The translations under genes and the position numbers were made by a program. A stretch of 19,385 bases of DNA from positions 15,595-34,979 of the forward strand of contig MERZ01000269.1 of NCBI GenBank assembly GCA_001770785.1, written 5' to 3'. Origin of the DNA: Burkholderiales bacterium RIFCSPHIGHO2_12_FULL_61_11. Lineage in GTDB: Bacteria; Pseudomonadota; Gammaproteobacteria; Burkholderiales; Burkholderiaceae_C. Below the pieces are notes generated by a model that worked only from the letters and a program-made list of their open reading frames with translations, did not search any database and was not told the DNA's origin. Positions within the stretch are counted from its first letter, which is position 1, and each line of letters begins with the position of its first letter. Shown in pieces: positions 7,718 through 15,756 of this stretch.

Positions 7718-8650
7718 ATGTCTGCTCGTTCAATCGCTTCCCTGATGTTGAGCTTCGGCATGGTTTCGATCCCGGTTCGACTCTTTTCCGCTGCCGAGAG
7801 CGCGGCAAGCGTCAAATTCCACCTGCTGGCAAAAGACGGCTCCCGGCTCAAGCAGCAGTACGTGTCGGAGAAAGACCAGAAGATGGTGCCCCGGTCGGAC
7901 ATCGTCAAAGGCTACGAGTTCGAGAAGGACCATTTCGTGCTCTTCTCGCCGGAAGAACTCAAGGCCCTCGAGGAAAGCAGCAATCCAGTCATCGATATCG
8001 TGGCCTTCATACCCGAGAAGGCGGTCGATCCCATCTACCATGACAAGGCCTACCTGCTTGCGCCGGACAAACGGGGCGAAAAGCCCTACGCGTTGCTCGT
8101 AGAGGCGATGCGCAAAAGCGGTCGCTGCGCACTGGCTAAGTGGGCATGGAAGTCCAAACAGTATGTCGTGCAAATTCGACCGACCGAGGAAGGTCTGGTT
8201 TTGCAGCAGCTTTACTACGCTGACGAGGTCCGTTCGCTGAAGGATCTGAACATCGAGAAGGTCGCCGTATCACCCGTTGAACTGCAGTTGGCGCTGCAGC
8301 TCATCGAGCAAATCTCCGAGGATGATTACGACCCGACAAAGTATGAAGACGAAGAGAAAAAACGCGTACTTGCAGCCATCGAGGAAAAAATTAACGGCAA
8401 GCAAATCGTCGCGGCCGCGCACCATGAAGAGCCCACCAGCGGCCAGGTCATTGACCTGATGGAGGCCCTGAAAGCCAGCTTGGGCAAGAAACCGGGGGCC
8501 GCCCCTGTTGCCGTGGACAAGACTGATGCGAGGCGGACAACGATGAACGTTACGCCGATGCCTGAGGACAGGAGGCGCAAGGCCGCCAGGCGCGCAAGCC
8601 AGACCGAAGAGGCTGTCGCGGCGCCTTCCCGCACGCGCGGCAAGAAGTGA
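7718..8650 (+). CDS. ku: Bacterial Ku protein
   Basis: A 310-residue Ku homologue that binds DNA double-strand ends as a homodimer and recruits LigD in non-homologous end joining. The N-terminal SIASLMLSFGMVSIPVRLFSA, the central HDKAYLLAPDK and the helical ISEDDYDPTKYEDEEKKRVLAAIEEK region are typical of bacterial Ku, which is about 260-310 residues. After the core (to about residue 255) there is a basic tail (RRRKAARRAS and a final RTRGKK), a region known in bacterial Ku to bind DNA and affect LigD stimulation. The ATG at 7718 has GAAGGA 6 nt upstream. ligD follows on the same strand after 88 bp, so the two probably form one NHEJ unit. Confidence 0.95.
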   Translation: MSARSIASLMLSFGMVSIPVRLFSAAESAASVKFHLLAKDGSRLKQQYVSEKDQKMVPRSDIVKGYEFEKDHFVLFSPEELKALEESSNPVIDIVAFIPEKAVDPIYHDKAYLLAPDKRGEKPYALLVEAMRKSGRCALAKWAWKSKQYVVQIRPTEEGLVLQQLYYADEVRSLKDLNIEKVAVSPVELQLALQLIEQISEDDYDPTKYEDEEKKRVLAAIEEKINGKQIVAAAHHEEPTSGQVIDLMEALKASLGKKPGAAPVAVDKTDARRTTMNVTPMPEDRRRKAARRASQTEEAVAAPSRTRGKK

Positions 8651-8738
8651 CCTCGCCGACCGATACGCCTTGCACTCCGGCGTTGTCCAGGCAATGCTTG
8701 GCATTTCCCGCCCTTCGCAGCCTTAACACCATGGCGAT

Positions 8739-11303
8739 ATGGCCACGACCGTTGACCCACTAGCGCGTTACTGGGCGAAGCGTGATTTTTCCATCACCGC
8801 CGAGCCTCGCGGCGAGTCCGCGCCGGACAGGAAATCTCTCTCCTTCGTCATTCACAAGCATGCAGCGTCCAGACTGCACTACGATTTCCGTCTGGAACTG
8901 GACGGTGTTCTCGTGTCATGGGCCATCCCGAAAGGTCCGAGCTACGACCCGAGCGTCAAGCGCATGGCCATCCGCGTTGAGGACCATCCGTTGTCGTATG
9001 CTTCGTTCGAAGGAATCATCCCGCCAAAGCAATACGGCGCTGGAACGGTCATCATCTGGGACCACGGGATTTGGGAGCCGGACGGTGACCCGCGTGAAGG
9101 GCTGGCCAAAGGCAAATTGGCCTTTCGGCTGTACGGCCAGAAAATGGCAGGACTCTGGGAACTTGTAAAAATCGCCAAAGATGGCGAGAAGCAAGAGGCC
9201 TGGATTCTCTTCAAGAAACGAGACGAGTTTGCCCGCTCCAAGGCTGACTATGATGTCGTGACCGCGCTGCCTGACAGCGTGATTACCCATCCGCTCATTT
9301 CACGGGATGTCACGGCAACGACGGTGGCAATGAAGAAGGCTGCCAAATCTTCCATGCCAGGAAAACCAATCCCCGTGGGAGCTGTGGAAGCGCCATTGCC
9401 CGAAAAGTTGACGCCCCAACTGGCGACCCTCGCGACGAGTCTCCCAGCGGCCGGTCAATGGGTCTACGAGATCAAATTCGATGGCTACCGCCTGATGACA
9501 CGCATCGAGAATGGAAAGTCGACACTTGTCACGCGAGGCGGCATTGATTGGTCAGCAAAGTTGCCCGGCTTGGTGCGGGAGCTCGAGCAGCTTGGTTTGA
9601 GGTCGGCGTGGCTCGATGGTGAAATCGTGGTGCTCGGTGACAACGGCGCACCTGACTTCAACGCCCTGCAACAGTCATTGGACCAGCACCAGAGCAGCGA
9701 CGCCATTGTTTACTTTTTGTTCGATGTTCCCTACTTTGAAGGTTACGACTTGCGCAAAGTCGAACTCGTTGCACGCCGCCAATTGCTCAAGAACCTGCTT
9801 GAAGAAAACGGCAGCGACCACATTCGATTCAGCGCCGACTTCAAGGGTGACGCCGCATCCATCTTGAGCTCGGCCTGCCGCATGAACCTGGAAGGCGTCA
9901 TCGCCAAACGAAGCGACGCTTCTTATGTGTCAGGGCGCACCGAATCCTGGCTCAAGCTGAAGTGCAGGCAGCGCCAGGAATTCGTCGTGTGTGGCTATAC
10001 AGGCCGAAGCGACGAGTCGCCGGAAATCGGTAGCCTGCTGCTCGGTGTGAATGCTCCAGGTGGCGGGTTGGTGTCGGTGGGCAGCGTAGGTACCGGCTGG
10101 AGTTCTGAAGAAGCCCGGGAACTGAAACTGAAACTTGAAAAGCTCGAGGTAGCTACAACACCCTTGACCGCCGGTGTACCGAAGCCCGGCCGATGGTCCA
10201 AGCATGTTGCTGGTAGTCAAAGGTGGGTTGAGCCCCGCCTTGTCGCGGAGGTCGAATTTGCCGGGTGGACGCGTAACGGGCAGATTCGACAGGCCTCCTA
10301 CGTCGGACTGCGTACCGACAAGCCGGCCAAGGCCATCGTTCGCGAAACGGCCAGGAGTTTTTCAGCTTTCGCGCCGATGGGCACGAACACGGCCATGGTC
10401 GGCGGCGTCAAGGTAAGCCACGGTGAGCGCGTCATCGACCCCCGCAGCGGGCTGACCAAGCTCGACCTGGTTCGGTATTACGGGTCGATAACGGACTGGA
10501 TACTGCCGCATTTGATTGGACGCCCGTGCTCGCTGGTGCGCGCGCCTGCGGGTGTCACCGGACAGATGTTTTTCCAAAAGCATGGCGAGAAAATCGGCAT
10601 CCCCGGCATCAAGGCACTTGACGCATCACTGTGGCCCGGCCACGAGGCCCTGTTCGAGATTGGAACTGCGCAGGCGCTTGCAGGCGCAGCGCAGATGAAT
10701 GTCGTTGAGTTTCATACCTGGAACTCGCTCGCCAGAAACATTGACAAGCCGGACCGCATGATTTTTGACCTCGACCCGGGCGAAGGCACTGCATGGCAGC
10801 ATCTGCAGGAAGCTGCAACACTTGTGCATATGCTGCTGTCAGAGCTGGGGCTGGAGTCGTGGCTCAAGACAAGCGGTGGCAAAGGCCTTCATGTGGTGGT
10901 GCCACTGACGCCGCGCCTGGACTACGACGCGGTCAAGAGCTTCTCGCAGGCCGTGGTCCAGCATCTGGCTCGCACCCTGCCGTCCCGCTTCGTCGCCCAG
11001 AGCGGTCCCGCGAACCGAATCGGAAAAGTCTTCGTCGACTACCTGCGCAACGGCAAGGGCGCGACGACGGTCGCAGCCTTCTCCGCGCGCGCCAGGCCCG
11101 GGCTTGGCGTGTCCATGCCGGTGTCCTGGGACGAGCTTGAAAAACTGAAAAGTGGTGACCACTGGACCGTCGCAAGCGCCCGTGACCACCTGTCTTTTGA
11201 GACAACCGACCCCTGGGCCGATTACTGGAAGAAAAAGCAGTCGCTGTCGCCTGCCATGAAAACGCTTGGATTCAAGCCTGTCAAAACTGGCAGTTTGCAA
11301 TGA
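8739..11303 (+). CDS. ligD: ATP-dependent DNA ligase D, PE-LIG-POL domain order
   Basis: An 854-residue multifunctional NHEJ ligase. The N-terminal 3'-phosphoesterase domain (about 1-170) has its metal and catalytic residues H41, H47, D49 and H83 in HKHAASRLHYDFRLE and VEDHPLSY. The central ligase domain (about 220-530) has the nucleotidyl lysine K246 in EIKFDGYR, then LDGEIVVL, EGVIAKR and WLKLKCR. The C-terminal AEP-type polymerase domain (about 560-840) has the aspartates D677 and D679 (FDLDPGEG) and D767 (VFVDYLRNGKG). All three activities therefore look intact. Length and order match the Pseudomonas type rather than the Mycobacterium type, where POL comes first. An ATG at 8731 is out of frame. 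The last codons run straight into a repeat cluster. Confidence 0.96.
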   Translation: MATTVDPLARYWAKRDFSITAEPRGESAPDRKSLSFVIHKHAASRLHYDFRLELDGVLVSWAIPKGPSYDPSVKRMAIRVEDHPLSYASFEGIIPPKQYGAGTVIIWDHGIWEPDGDPREGLAKGKLAFRLYGQKMAGLWELVKIAKDGEKQEAWILFKKRDEFARSKADYDVVTALPDSVITHPLISRDVTATTVAMKKAAKSSMPGKPIPVGAVEAPLPEKLTPQLATLATSLPAAGQWVYEIKFDGYRLMTRIENGKSTLVTRGGIDWSAKLPGLVRELEQLGLRSAWLDGEIVVLGDNGAPDFNALQQSLDQHQSSDAIVYFLFDVPYFEGYDLRKVELVARRQLLKNLLEENGSDHIRFSADFKGDAASILSSACRMNLEGVIAKRSDASYVSGRTESWLKLKCRQRQEFVVCGYTGRSDESPEIGSLLLGVNAPGGGLVSVGSVGTGWSSEEARELKLKLEKLEVATTPLTAGVPKPGRWSKHVAGSQRWVEPRLVAEVEFAGWTRNGQIRQASYVGLRTDKPAKAIVRETARSFSAFAPMGTNTAMVGGVKVSHGERVIDPRSGLTKLDLVRYYGSITDWILPHLIGRPCSLVRAPAGVTGQMFFQKHGEKIGIPGIKALDASLWPGHEALFEIGTAQALAGAAQMNVVEFHTWNSLARNIDKPDRMIFDLDPGEGTAWQHLQEAATLVHMLLSELGLESWLKTSGGKGLHVVVPLTPRLDYDAVKSFSQAVVQHLARTLPSRFVAQSGPANRIGKVFVDYLRNGKGATTVAAFSARARPGLGVSMPVSWDELEKLKSGDHWTVASARDHLSFETTDPWADYWKKKQSLSPAMKTLGFKPVKTGSLQ

Positions 11304-11315
11304 CGGACCCCGATT

Positions 11316-11391
11316 CGTCATCGCGAGCTTCCTGTTTCGGGCGACCGAACCTCCGGCCGTCATCGCGAGCTTCCTGTTTCGGGCGACCGAA
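11316..11391. repeat. Two tandem 34-bp direct repeats, period 42 bp
   Basis: An identical 34-bp unit beginning CGTCATCGCGAG and ending GGGCGACCGAA occupies 11316-11349 and 11358-11391, separated by 8 bp. Only two copies exist here and no cas gene is nearby, so it is not a CRISPR array. Confidence 0.85.
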
Positions 11392-11403
11392 ACTGCAAAC
11401 TGG

Positions 11404-11425
11404 CCATGAACCGTGCGGTTCATGG
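11404..11425. repeat. 22-bp perfect inverted repeat
   Basis: CCATGAACCG, a 2-bp centre TG, then CGGTTCATGG form a perfect 10-bp-arm palindrome. Its right arm is also the start of the 28-bp element below, so the hairpin arose where two oppositely oriented copies of the same repeat edge abut. Confidence 0.8.
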
Positions 11426-11559
11426 AGAGTGAAGCGCGGCGATCCATCGTCGAAAAAAGCGGGTTCATGGACTGCCACACTACGCTCGCAATGGCGGAAA
11501 TGGTGCAGCCTGCATGAATACAGAGAGTTCAGGTTCATGGAGAGCGAAGCGCGGCAATC
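11417..11559. repeat. 28-bp direct repeat present twice
   Basis: The unit beginning GGTTCATGGAGAG and continuing GAAGCGCGGC occurs at 11417-11444 and 11532-11559 with two mismatches. A third partial copy (GGGTTCATGG) begins at 11461. Confidence 0.75.
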
Positions 11560-11579
11560 GCAAGGGTTGAACCGGCTTC

Positions 11580-11987
11580 TCAAGAAAACCAGCGCAGAAA
11601 CGCGGCGGCGGTTAGCGCCGTCGCGGCCAGCGCAGCGAGCGCGCGCCAAGTCGCTTGCCGTGCCCGCTCGCTCCACCCGATGCCACGATAGAGATACGCG
11701 GCGACAAGCATGAATCCGGCGGCGGCGCAGGCCATCTTGATCAGCAGCGCGGCAACCGCGATGCCATGGATGTCCGGGAAGCGTCCGTAATAAAGCCAAC
11801 TGACACCGCCGAAGGCGCCGCCGCTGGCAGCTTGCGCGGCCCATCCCGCCAGCATGACCCATGCCAGCTTTTTTCGCATCCCGGCTAGCCCAGGCCATAA
11901 TGCGCAGACTGCGCTGCCGACAACAGCGACTGCGCCGAAATTGTGCACTACCTGGATGGCCGCATAGCTCAGGTTTTGCAGATCCAT
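11580..11987 (-). CDS. Small integral membrane protein, four predicted helices
   Basis: A 135-residue very hydrophobic protein of unknown function. Predicted membrane helices are at about residues 8-30, 40-65, 75-98 and 110-131. A conserved-looking VHNFGA in helix 1, a GGAFGGVSWLYYGRFPDIHG loop between helices 2 and 3, and histidines at both sites recall metal-transport membrane families such as CopD, but no family can be assigned with confidence. The ATG at 11987 lies 5 nt after the stop of the secreted-protein gene, so the two are translated from one message. An upstream in-frame start at 12017 was rejected because it would overlap that gene. It ends at the repeat cluster shared with ligD. 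Confidence 0.75.
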   Translation of the reverse strand: MDLQNLSYAAIQVVHNFGAVAVVGSAVCALWPGLAGMRKKLAWVMLAGWAAQAASGGAFGGVSWLYYGRFPDIHGIAVAALLIKMACAAAGFMLVAAYLYRGIGWSERARQATWRALAALAATALTAAAFLRWFS

Positions 11988-11992
11988 GATGA

Positions 11993-12337
11993 CTAGTTGA
12001 CGGTCACCTTGACGCACTTTTCCACGCCTATGGGCGTATGGCCCTTATTCACGACCTTGACGCAGATGTCGTGCTGGCCGGGCGAAAGTTTTTCCAGTGT
12101 GTGGCTACCCTTGAGCTCTTTCAGGATGGCCGCTTCCTTGTTGTCCACGTAAAGGTGGGAATGGTCGCCCTTGGGGCCGGGCACCACTTCATAGACAACC
12201 TTGTTCTGAGCCATGGCATCGAGCCTGGCACCGTCCGCGGGCGAAGTGATCTTGGCAGACGCATCCTGTGCAAAGCTTATCTGTGAGCAAGCAAGCAGCG
12301 CGGCGCCGAGGATTGGATAAATCGATGAAATACGCAT
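11993..12337 (-). CDS. Small exported protein, DUF4399-like
   Basis: A 114-residue protein with a clear N-terminal signal sequence: MRISSIYPILGAALLACSQISFA followed by QDA, with an SFA-type signal peptidase I site. The LLAC within the hydrophobic core could instead act as a lipobox, but the Leu at -2 makes that less likely. The mature part reads as one small beta-rich domain: ITSPADGARL near the start, then DHSHLYVDNKEA, GSHTLEKLSPGQHDICVKVV and EKCVKVTV, with two cysteines that could form a disulfide. The HxHLYVD and PGxH pattern resembles DUF4399 proteins, whose function is unknown. The start is fixed by a full AAGGAGGT upstream. It is followed after 5 nt by the membrane-protein gene. Confidence 0.82.
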   Translation of the reverse strand: MRISSIYPILGAALLACSQISFAQDASAKITSPADGARLDAMAQNKVVYEVVPGPKGDHSHLYVDNKEAAILKELKGSHTLEKLSPGQHDICVKVVNKGHTPIGVEKCVKVTVN

Positions 12338-12690
12338 TGCGACCTCCTTCTTGTTGGGTTGAACGCCGGAGCGAACCCATCACCTCCGGCACTTGATTGG
12401 ATGCGATTTATTTATAGCACAACACCTATTGATCCGGCAGGTGAAACAGAAAATCAGACGATTCCGAGAATCAAAGGGTGTACCAACGAGGGCAAGCTGG
12501 TCGCGATCCGCGCCTGCCTTGATTTCAATTCACATTTCATTACCCTGACTCTGCAAAATCGGAGGAATCAGCGGCAAATAACACGTTGTCGCAGACTTAT
12601 GAATCACGATTCGTGGAACGAATAATTCGCAAAGCCAAGCAATGAACCTTCATCAAAAATCTTCACATGTTCTTGCCCTTCTCAATCGAC
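12338..12690. other. AT-richer intergenic region between two minus-strand genes
   Basis: This 353-bp stretch follows the glucan phosphorylase stop and carries the promoter region of the exported-protein gene; TATAAA near 12410-12416 (minus) is a possible -10 without a good -35. A cluster of interleaved inverted repeats lies at 12601-12629: GAATC-ac-GATTC, ATTCGT-gga-ACGAAT and CGAAT-a-ATTCG. No open frame with a convincing start or codon pattern was found. Confidence 0.4.
12342..12349 (-). promoter_or_regulatory. Perfect Shine-Dalgarno AAGGAGGT
   Basis: AAGGAGGT on the minus strand, 4 nt before the ATG at 12337, is the strongest ribosome binding site in the window and suggests the exported protein is made at high level. 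Confidence 0.85.
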
Positions 12691-15237
12691 TCACCGTTGC
12701 CAAAGAATAGGAATGGCTTCCAGAGGAATCGACGCCCCGGCGCGGTACGGTATGACTCGCATCGTATAGTCCGTTGCCGGGCGGGCTGCAGGCACGCCTG
12801 CGCGATAGGCGTAGCCGCTTGTGACGCCCACAAGTTGGCGCACGCGCTTCATCTCCATTCGCACAGGTAGCGTAGCGTCAATGCCATCGGCATAAAGCTC
12901 GACCCGCACGGCCTCCGGGTCAAGGCCATCGAGATACATTTGAACCTCAAATACGTGTTGCTCGCCATCAGCGTCTACCTTCATTTCACCGAAGCGCAGC
13001 GCGGCCCATTTTTGTTCCAGCGCCTGCCGCCAATCGACCATCTGCGCGCCGATGGCGCCTTTGTCGGCAGCCCGCTCACGGTAGGCTGAGGCCGCCGGGA
13101 AGTAGTATTGCTCGGTGTATTCACGCACCGTGCGGTTGGTGGAAAAGCGCGGCGTCAACCGGGCCATGCTTTCCCGCATCCGCGCGACCCAGGCGCTGGG
13201 GATACCCTGCTCGTCGCGGGTATAGAACTCGGTGGTGACCTCGCGCTCGAGCAGGTCATAGAGGGCTTCCGCTTCGATAGCGTCCCAGCCGGGATCGTTG
13301 TCATGTTCCTGGCCATCTCCCAAAGCCCAGCCCACTTCCGGCGTGTAGGCTTCCGCCCACCAGCCGTCCAGTTCCGACAGATTGATGCCGCCATTGACGA
13401 GCACCTTCATGCCGCTGGTTCCACTCGCCTCCCAAGGTCGGCGCGGCGTGTTAATCCAGACATCTACTCCCTGCACCAGCTGCTCAGCCACAAGCATGTC
13501 GTAGTCACTGAGGAAAATCACATGGGCACGCACCTCGGGCCGCCGGATGAATTGCGTCCATTCCTGAATGAGGGCTTGTCCTGCCTGGTCCGCCGGATGA
13601 GCCTTGCCAGCCATGATGAGCTGTATCGGGCGCTGCGGATTGGTCAACAGGCGGAGCAGTCGTTCCGGGTCGTGCAGCAGCAGGTTCGGTCTTTTGTAGG
13701 TGGCAAAACGGCGCGCAAAGCCAAGCGTCAACCTGTCGGGATCAAACAGATGCCTGGCACCTTCAATAGCCTGGGGCGACGCGCCTGACACGGCCAGTTG
13801 CCTGGGCAATCGTTCGCGAGCATAGTCAACAAGCGCAGTGCTGCGCGCAGCGCGAAATCGCCAGAGATCGGCATCCGGGATACAGCGAACATCCTGTTCA
13901 AGGGTTTCCGTCGTACCCAGCCAACGCTCCTTGCCGCAGGCCTCGGTCCAGAGTTTGTCGGCCGCCGCCGAGTCCCAGGTCGGTGTATGGACACCATTGG
14001 TCACGTATCCGATCGGCACTTCGTCCGCCGGCCAGCGAGGAAAGAGTGGCTGAAAGAGGTGTCGGCTCACCTTGCCATGCAGACGGCTCACGCCATTGAC
14101 CGCCCCACTCCCGCGGATCGCCATAAAGGCCATATTGAAAGGTTCCGACGCGTCGTCCGGATTCTGGCGACCCAGGGCCAGCAAATCGTGAAGTGTTATG
14201 CCTAGCTCCTGTTCGGCATAACCCCCGGCGTATTGTTCGATCATGGCGGGATCGAAACGATCGAAGCCGGCGGCCACTGCCGTGTGGGTCGTGAAGAGAT
14301 TGCCGGCTCGCGTAGCGGCTAGCGCGACCTGGAATGACTGCGCGTTGTCTTGCATGAAACTGCGGGCGCGTTCCAGTACCGCAAACGCCGCATGCCCTTC
14401 ATTCAAGTGGCAGACTTCCGGCCGGATGCCGAGCGCCGTGAGCACTCGCCAGCCGCCAATCCCGAGCAACAGTTCCTGCTTGAGGCGCAACTCGGATCCA
14501 CCGCCATATAACTCACTGGTAATGCCTCGATGCGCGGGGTAATTCGCCGCGTCATTGCTGTCCAGCAAGTACAGCTTCACGCGGCCGACCTGAGCTTGCC
14601 AGGCGCGCAGCCAGACCGAGTAACCGGGTAGCGCGACCTCCAGGCGCAACCACTCCCCATTTTCCTGACGCAAAGGCGTGATCGGCAGTTGTCCGGGATC
14701 GTTATACGGGAAGAGTGCCTGTTGTGCACCATCCTTGTCGATGACCTGGCGAAAAAAGCCTTGCTGATAGAGCAGCCCCACACCGATGACGGGAACGCCC
14801 AGATCGCTGGCGGCCTTGAGTTGATCGCCGGCCACGTTGCCCAGTCCACCCGAATAAATGGGCAGCGCGTCGCTCAACATGTATTCCATGCTGAAATAGG
14901 CGACACAGCGCAACTGCGAATGGGGGTAAGTTTGCTGAAACCACGCCGGTGCCTCCGTCGCATCCCGCCTGGCCTGCACCAGATCGTCAACGATTTTTCG
15001 AAATGCCGGATCGGCTAGAAAACACTGGAGTTTCGCCCGTGAAACTGTCTGCAAGACGACCCATGGGTTATGCGTGACCTCCCACAGCGCAGGATCCAGC
15101 TGGCGCCACACTTGGTCGGTGGCATGATTCCACGAGGAACGCAGATCCAGGGCAAGCTCGACCAGGGAGTCGTATCCCTCTAAACTTGTAAATGAAAGGC
15201 GTTCTTTTGGGTGAATGATTCGTGGTTGTTCGCTCAT
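12691..15237 (-). CDS. glgP: Alpha-glucan (glycogen/maltodextrin) phosphorylase, GT35
   Basis: An 848-residue cytoplasmic phosphorylase releasing glucose-1-phosphate from alpha-1,4-glucans. The N-terminal region (DLRSSWNHATDQVWRQLDPALWE, about 32-54) is the DUF3417-type domain of the bacterial short alpha-glucan phosphorylase subfamily. The core has YFSMEYMLSDALPIYSGGLGNVAGD, the NEGHAAF loop and the pyridoxal-phosphate motif EASGTSGMK, whose lysine is K611. About 100 residues after the core (DADGEQHVFEVQMYLDG onward) form a beta-rich C-terminal extension. The ATG at 15237 with GAAGGAG 5 nt upstream was chosen over an in-frame TTG at 15261 that lies before that ribosome site. No other glycogen gene is in the window, so it is an isolated gene here. 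Confidence 0.95.
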   Translation of the reverse strand: MSEQPRIIHPKERLSFTSLEGYDSLVELALDLRSSWNHATDQVWRQLDPALWEVTHNPWVVLQTVSRAKLQCFLADPAFRKIVDDLVQARRDATEAPAWFQQTYPHSQLRCVAYFSMEYMLSDALPIYSGGLGNVAGDQLKAASDLGVPVIGVGLLYQQGFFRQVIDKDGAQQALFPYNDPGQLPITPLRQENGEWLRLEVALPGYSVWLRAWQAQVGRVKLYLLDSNDAANYPAHRGITSELYGGGSELRLKQELLLGIGGWRVLTALGIRPEVCHLNEGHAAFAVLERARSFMQDNAQSFQVALAATRAGNLFTTHTAVAAGFDRFDPAMIEQYAGGYAEQELGITLHDLLALGRQNPDDASEPFNMAFMAIRGSGAVNGVSRLHGKVSRHLFQPLFPRWPADEVPIGYVTNGVHTPTWDSAAADKLWTEACGKERWLGTTETLEQDVRCIPDADLWRFRAARSTALVDYARERLPRQLAVSGASPQAIEGARHLFDPDRLTLGFARRFATYKRPNLLLHDPERLLRLLTNPQRPIQLIMAGKAHPADQAGQALIQEWTQFIRRPEVRAHVIFLSDYDMLVAEQLVQGVDVWINTPRRPWEASGTSGMKVLVNGGINLSELDGWWAEAYTPEVGWALGDGQEHDNDPGWDAIEAEALYDLLEREVTTEFYTRDEQGIPSAWVARMRESMARLTPRFSTNRTVREYTEQYYFPAASAYRERAADKGAIGAQMVDWRQALEQKWAALRFGEMKVDADGEQHVFEVQMYLDGLDPEAVRVELYADGIDATLPVRMEMKRVRQLVGVTSGYAYRAGVPAARPATDYTMRVIPYRAGASIPLEAIPILWQR

Positions 15238-15242
15238 AGAGT

Positions 15243-15249
15243 CTCCTTC
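15243..15249 (-). promoter_or_regulatory. Shine-Dalgarno that fixes the glgP start
   Basis: GAAGGAG on the minus strand ends 5 nt before the ATG at 15237. This places the alternative TTG at 15261 upstream of the ribosome site and rules it out as the main start. Confidence 0.8.
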
Positions 15250-15306
15250 AAATTGGCCCAAAGGCCTCGGGCTTCGGCTTCGGACTGTTCGGTGGCTGCG
15301 CTCTCG

Positions 15307-15726
15307 TTACTGTAGCCCCTCAACCGCCATGTCGCCTTCCTTGCCCAGCGCGAGAAGACGAGGCATGGCACCATCGGCAGCCAGCAGCTGAGCCCCGGGA
15401 ACAAGAGTGTGGTAGCCATCCGCTCGCGAGCCCATGCCGCTGGTGTTCTTTACATCTCGCTCTTTCACAGGAATATCCTCGCGTAGTTTCTCCGCTCTCC
15501 GAACTGGGGCGGTTACCGACACTCGGATACGGACCAATGGGCGACATTTTTGGTCACTGGCGAGACGGCGACTGACGATCAGCGAATGACTCTTGACAGT
15601 CCATTGCGGTCCTAGACTGACACAGGTGTTGACCGAGGGCTGCTGGCCGATAACTGCAGGTGCAGGCCGTCCTGCTGGCGAGGTGCAGGCGTGGCTGCAT
15701 CGCCTGCTGGGTGAGGCTTTGCAGGC
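15307..15726 (-). other. Unassigned open frame upstream of glgP, no ATG near its 5' end
   Basis: A stop-free minus-strand frame of 139 codons runs from a TGA at 15727-15729 to a TAA at 15307-15309, ending 69 bp before glgP. Its translation is of mixed, protein-like composition (for example TVKSHSLIVSRRLASDQK and VPGAQLLAADGAMPRLLAL), but the only starts in its first two thirds are weak ones such as TTG at 15537. It may be a decayed 3' end of a gene, a genuine small protein with a non-ATG start, or a chance frame in GC-rich DNA. I do not recognise it. Confidence 0.25.
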
Positions 15727-15756
15727 TCAGGCGAAGAGGCATGGGGCCGACAAGAG

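Larger units (their letters stand above)
11290..11560. repeat. Extragenic repeat cluster between convergent genes
   Basis: This stretch is made almost entirely of short repeats. It includes two 34-bp direct repeats, a 22-bp palindrome, a 28-bp element present twice, and a segment ACTACGCTCGCAATG belonging to the TCATTGCGAGCG...GCGGCAATCC type that I recognise as a widely dispersed bacterial intergenic repeat. CAGTTTGCA at the very end of ligD (11291-11299) recurs inverted at 11394-11402, so the element's edge appears to include the ligD stop codon region. It separates convergent ligD and the membrane-protein gene and may serve as a bidirectional terminator. Confidence 0.65.

Noticed and set aside
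11316..11391. CRISPR array from the two 34-bp direct repeats
   Set aside because: Only two copies with an 8-bp spacer, no cas genes, and the sequence resembles a dispersed extragenic repeat.
11281..11898. Minus-strand open frame of 205 codons spanning the repeat cluster
   Set aside because: Its translation consists largely of the repeat read as peptide and of an out-of-frame reading of the membrane-protein gene.
13108..13788. Plus-strand open frame within glgP
   Set aside because: Shadow of the phosphorylase core including the PLP-lysine motif; no domain recognised.
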